DNA of 8,485 bases from positions 1 through 8,485 of the forward strand of contig JACPSF010000016.1 of the NCBI GenBank assembly GCA_016193385.1, given 5' to 3'. This document shows positions 6,525 through 8,485 of the stretch, in pieces. Made by a program: the position numbers and the translations under genes. Within the stretch, counting starts at the first letter, position 1, and every line of letters starts with the position of its first letter. Below the pieces are notes generated by a model that saw only the letters and a program-made list of their open reading frames with translations, made no database searches and was not told the DNA's origin. Source of the DNA: Deltaproteobacteria bacterium (GTDB lineage: Bacteria; Desulfobacterota_B; Binatia; UBA9968).

Positions 6525-7547
6525 ATGACTACTTTTGAGAACCGGTGGTTGCGTGCTCTGAGCCTGGCAGTGTTCTTTGTCTCCGTGTCTCCATCGAGCA
6601 AGCTCCAGGCGCAGCCTGTCAATGTTGAAGCCGCCAAGAAGGAGGGCAGGGTGTTTGTTTACGCGACCGTTCCTCCCCAGGCGATGGAAGGGCTCAACAA
6701 GGGTTTTGAGAAGAGGTACGGCATCAAGGTGGAGTACTGGCGCGGATCGGCCACGAGTGTTGCGGACCGGGCCTTGACTGAATGGCGGGCGGGCCGCCCC
6801 GGATTTGATGTGGTGGAGGGGAACCCCGGGCTCCAGGTCATCTTGAAGAGAGAGGGCGCTTTTGCGCGGTATACTCCTCCTTCGTCGGAAAAATTTCCTG
6901 AACAGTTCAAAGAGAAAGATGGGCTCATGACTGCCTGGCGCGTGACTCCGCTCAGTATCCTCTACAACACGGATTTGGTAAAGCCGGCGGATCTTCCGAA
7001 GACTCTCGACGATCTCCTCGATCCGAAATGGAAAAATAAGATCAGCATCCCGGATCCTTCCTCACACACGACTACCGCTCAGTTTTTTTGGAACCTGCAG
7101 AGATTTAAGGGGGGAAAATGGTTGGACTTCGTCAAGGCCTTGGCGAAGCAGCAACCCCACTTGGTGGAGTCATTCGCCCCCGTACCCAACGTTATCATCA
7201 GAGGTGAGGCCCTGGTCGGCATAGCCTACATCAAATATGTCAAACAGTATAAAGGGCCGATCGGCTATGTGGTCTTGGATAGGCACTTTGCCGATCCCTA
7301 TTATATGAGTCTTGGCGCCAAGGCGGCCAATGCGAATGCTGGAAAGCTCTACATGGAATACGTTTGCTCGGTGGACGGTCAGAAGGCCACTGCCGAGGAA
7401 GGCGAGTTTGTGCTCTACCCGGGGATCTACCCGCCGATCAAAGACGCGGAGAAAGTGTCCCCCACCATAGTTTTTATGGATAATCCCACAGAAGAAGAAT
7501 TCAAGAAACTCAGGGCTGAGTTTCGGCAGATCTTTTTTGCCAAATAG
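6525..7547 (+). CDS. Periplasmic ABC-type substrate-binding protein, copy 1
   Basis: The product is 340 residues. The start at 6525 follows GGAGG (6510-6514) with 10 nt spacing and places a signal peptide at the very N-terminus. The earlier ATG at 6447 lies inside the inverted-repeat element and would bury the signal. Residues 1-29 are a Sec signal peptide: basic start, hydrophobic core ALSLAVFFVSVS, likely cleavage after LQA at 29. The mature protein is an extracellular solute-binding protein of the family 1 / iron-type (AfuA/FutA-like) group, with VEAAKKEGRVFVYATVP, EWRAGRPGFDVVEG, SILYNTDLVKP, LDDLLDPKWKNKISIPDP and a C-terminal LYMEYVCSVDGQK block. The paired iron-binding tyrosines of FbpA-type proteins are not obvious; YY at 259-260 lies where homologues usually have a different segment. 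Iron is therefore not assured, and a carboxylate, phosphonate or similar anion is as likely. No permease or ATPase gene is in the window. A close paralogue follows 33 nt later. Confidence 0.88.
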   Translation: MTTFENRWLRALSLAVFFVSVSPSSKLQAQPVNVEAAKKEGRVFVYATVPPQAMEGLNKGFEKRYGIKVEYWRGSATSVADRALTEWRAGRPGFDVVEGNPGLQVILKREGAFARYTPPSSEKFPEQFKEKDGLMTAWRVTPLSILYNTDLVKPADLPKTLDDLLDPKWKNKISIPDPSSHTTTAQFFWNLQRFKGGKWLDFVKALAKQQPHLVESFAPVPNVIIRGEALVGIAYIKYVKQYKGPIGYVVLDRHFADPYYMSLGAKAANANAGKLYMEYVCSVDGQKATAEEGEFVLYPGIYPPIKDAEKVSPTIVFMDNPTEEEFKKLRAEFRQIFFAK

Positions 7548-7580
7548 CGTATGCGACAAAAAATGTCGGAGGTGAAAAAT

Positions 7581-8485
7581 ATGGCTGCTTTTAAGAACGG
7601 TTGGTTTCGCACCCTGGGACTGCTTGCCGTCTTCGCCTTGATCCATTGCACTGGTAACGCTCAGGCGCAGCCGGTCAACGTTGACGCCGCTAAGAAGGAA
7701 GGGAAGGTGGTCGTCTACGGGTCTGTGGTACCCCAGTCCATGAAAGAGCTCCACAGGGGTTTTGAGAAGAAGTACGGGATAAAAGTTGAGTACTGGCGTG
7801 GCTCATCGACAAAGGTTGCGGAGCGCGCTTTAACCGAATGGCGCGCTGGACGGCCCGGGTTTGACGTGGTGGAGGGGAATCGGGGGGTCCAGCTCATCAT
7901 GAGGGATGAGGGCCTTTTCACCAAGAATATTCCGCCATCGGCGGAGAAGTTCCCCGCGCAGTTCAAAGAGAAAGACGGGCTCATCACCCCTTGGCGCGTG
8001 CTCCCGATCAGCATTCTCTATAACACGGAGCTGGTCAAACCCGGAGATGTCCCTAAGACGTTGGATGACCTGTTGAACCCCAAGTGGAAAGGGAAAATCA
8101 GCATACCGGATCCTTCCTCGCACACGACCACCGCCCAGTTTTTTTGGAACCTGCAAAAATTCAAAGGGGAAAAGTGGCTGGACTATGTCCAGGCGTTGGC
8201 GAAGCAACAACCCTTGTTGGTGGAGTCTCTCGCGCCTGTGCCCACTGCCATTATCAAAGGGGAGGCTCTCGTCGGCATCACTTATATTAAATATGTCAAA
8301 CAGTATAAGGGCCCGGTCGGCTATGTGCTCATGGACAAATATCTGACGGACCCCAATTATATGAGTCTCGGTGGCAAGGCTCTTCACCCGAACGCGGCGA
8401 GGCTCTACATTGATTACGCTTGTTCAGCCGATGGTCAGAAGGCCATCGCTGAGGACGGCGAGTTTGTGCTCTATCCGGGGATCTA
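7581..8485 (+). CDS. Periplasmic ABC-type substrate-binding protein, copy 2 (cut by right edge)
   Basis: This frame is open to the window end, giving 301 codons of an expected 340 or so. Three in-frame ATGs exist (7551, 7563, 7581). The last is chosen because GGAGGTG at 7568-7574 lies 6 nt before it and because its MAAFKNGWFRTLGL aligns with MTTFENRWLRALSL of copy 1 from the first residue. The signal peptide ends at AQA, residue 29, in the same register as copy 1. LIHC around residue 23 does not make a lipoprotein box. The mature part is roughly 70% identical to copy 1 by eye, with no gaps, including EWRAGRPGFDVVEG, the SIPDPSSHTTTAQFFWNL block and YIKYVKQYKGP. It is a tandem duplicate that has diverged. 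Changes cluster on segments such as VLDRHFADPYY against VMDKYLTDPNY-type residues (here LMDKYLTDPNY), so ligand range may differ. It is probably co-transcribed with copy 1. Confidence 0.88.
   Translation, partial: MAAFKNGWFRTLGLLAVFALIHCTGNAQAQPVNVDAAKKEGKVVVYGSVVPQSMKELHRGFEKKYGIKVEYWRGSSTKVAERALTEWRAGRPGFDVVEGNRGVQLIMRDEGLFTKNIPPSAEKFPAQFKEKDGLITPWRVLPISILYNTELVKPGDVPKTLDDLLNPKWKGKISIPDPSSHTTTAQFFWNLQKFKGEKWLDYVQALAKQQPLLVESLAPVPTAIIKGEALVGITYIKYVKQYKGPVGYVLMDKYLTDPNYMSLGGKALHPNAARLYIDYACSADGQKAIAEDGEFVLYPGI

Larger units (their letters stand above)
6525..8485 (+). repeat. Tandem gene duplication of the binding-protein genes
   Basis: The two binding-protein genes lie head to tail with an offset of 1056 bp. 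Protein similarity is continuous from signal peptide to the window end without gaps. The most conserved DNA block is 7051-7098 against 8107-8154, matching at 45 of 48 positions with only silent differences. It contains the same run of seven T residues in the codons for QFFW. Confidence 0.85.

Noticed and set aside
6319..6528. 69-codon plus-strand open frame starting at the left arm of the inverted-repeat element
   Set aside because: It lies almost wholly within the inverted-repeat element and has no recognisable protein pattern, although GGAGG is near its ATG.
7630..7660. Possible lipoprotein box in the second binding protein (LIHC)
   Set aside because: His before the Cys does not fit the lipobox, and AQA six residues later matches the Sec cleavage site of copy 1.
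1..8485. tRNA, rRNA, riboswitch or CRISPR array
   Set aside because: No tRNA-like cloverleaf, rRNA stretch, spaced direct repeats or known riboswitch core was recognised by eye. The gaps are short and accounted for.

Overview
The window looks like a piece of a GC-rich (high-50s % by eye) genome from an uncultured soil, sediment or groundwater bacterium. The gene mix (acetolactate-synthase-like TPP enzyme, creatinase-type M24 protein, muconate-lactonizing-type enolase, opine-dehydrogenase-family protein, luciferase-like oxidoreductase, tandem periplasmic binding proteins) recalls metagenome lineages such as Deltaproteobacteria, Rokubacteria or Tectomicrobia. That placement is an impression only; no taxonomic marker is present.

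Layout. (1) Positions 1-1636, minus strand: a nearly complete TPP-dependent enzyme of the acetolactate synthase superfamily, cut by the left window edge a few codons before its end. It has a good ribosome site but no ATG, GTG or TTG near it; the best start is ACG. (2) Positions 1637-1820: a divergent promoter region with a good sigma70-type promoter facing right, a weaker one facing left, and a perfect 10-bp palindrome over the rightward -35 box. (3) Positions 1821-6238, plus strand: four closely spaced genes, probably one operon: an M24 peptidase-fold protein lacking three of the five usual metal ligands, an MLE-subgroup enolase-superfamily enzyme, an octopine/nopaline-dehydrogenase-family protein, and an LLM-class flavin/F420 oxidoreductase. 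(4) Positions 6239-6524: a gene-free gap largely filled by a roughly 190-bp imperfect inverted-repeat element that resembles a MITE. (5) Positions 6525-8485: two tandem, clearly duplicated genes for secreted ABC-type substrate-binding proteins, the second cut by the right edge.

Working together. The arrangement fits an uptake-and-catabolism locus: binding proteins capture a small, probably anionic solute, and the soluble enzymes process it. A speculative reading is that the substrate is an opine-like or other N-substituted amino acid. The opine-dehydrogenase-type protein would split it oxidatively into an amino acid and a 2-oxo acid, the TPP enzyme would use the 2-oxo acid, and the creatinase-like M24 protein and the enolase-family enzyme would act on C-N or stereochemical steps. 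None of these substrates can be read from sequence alone.
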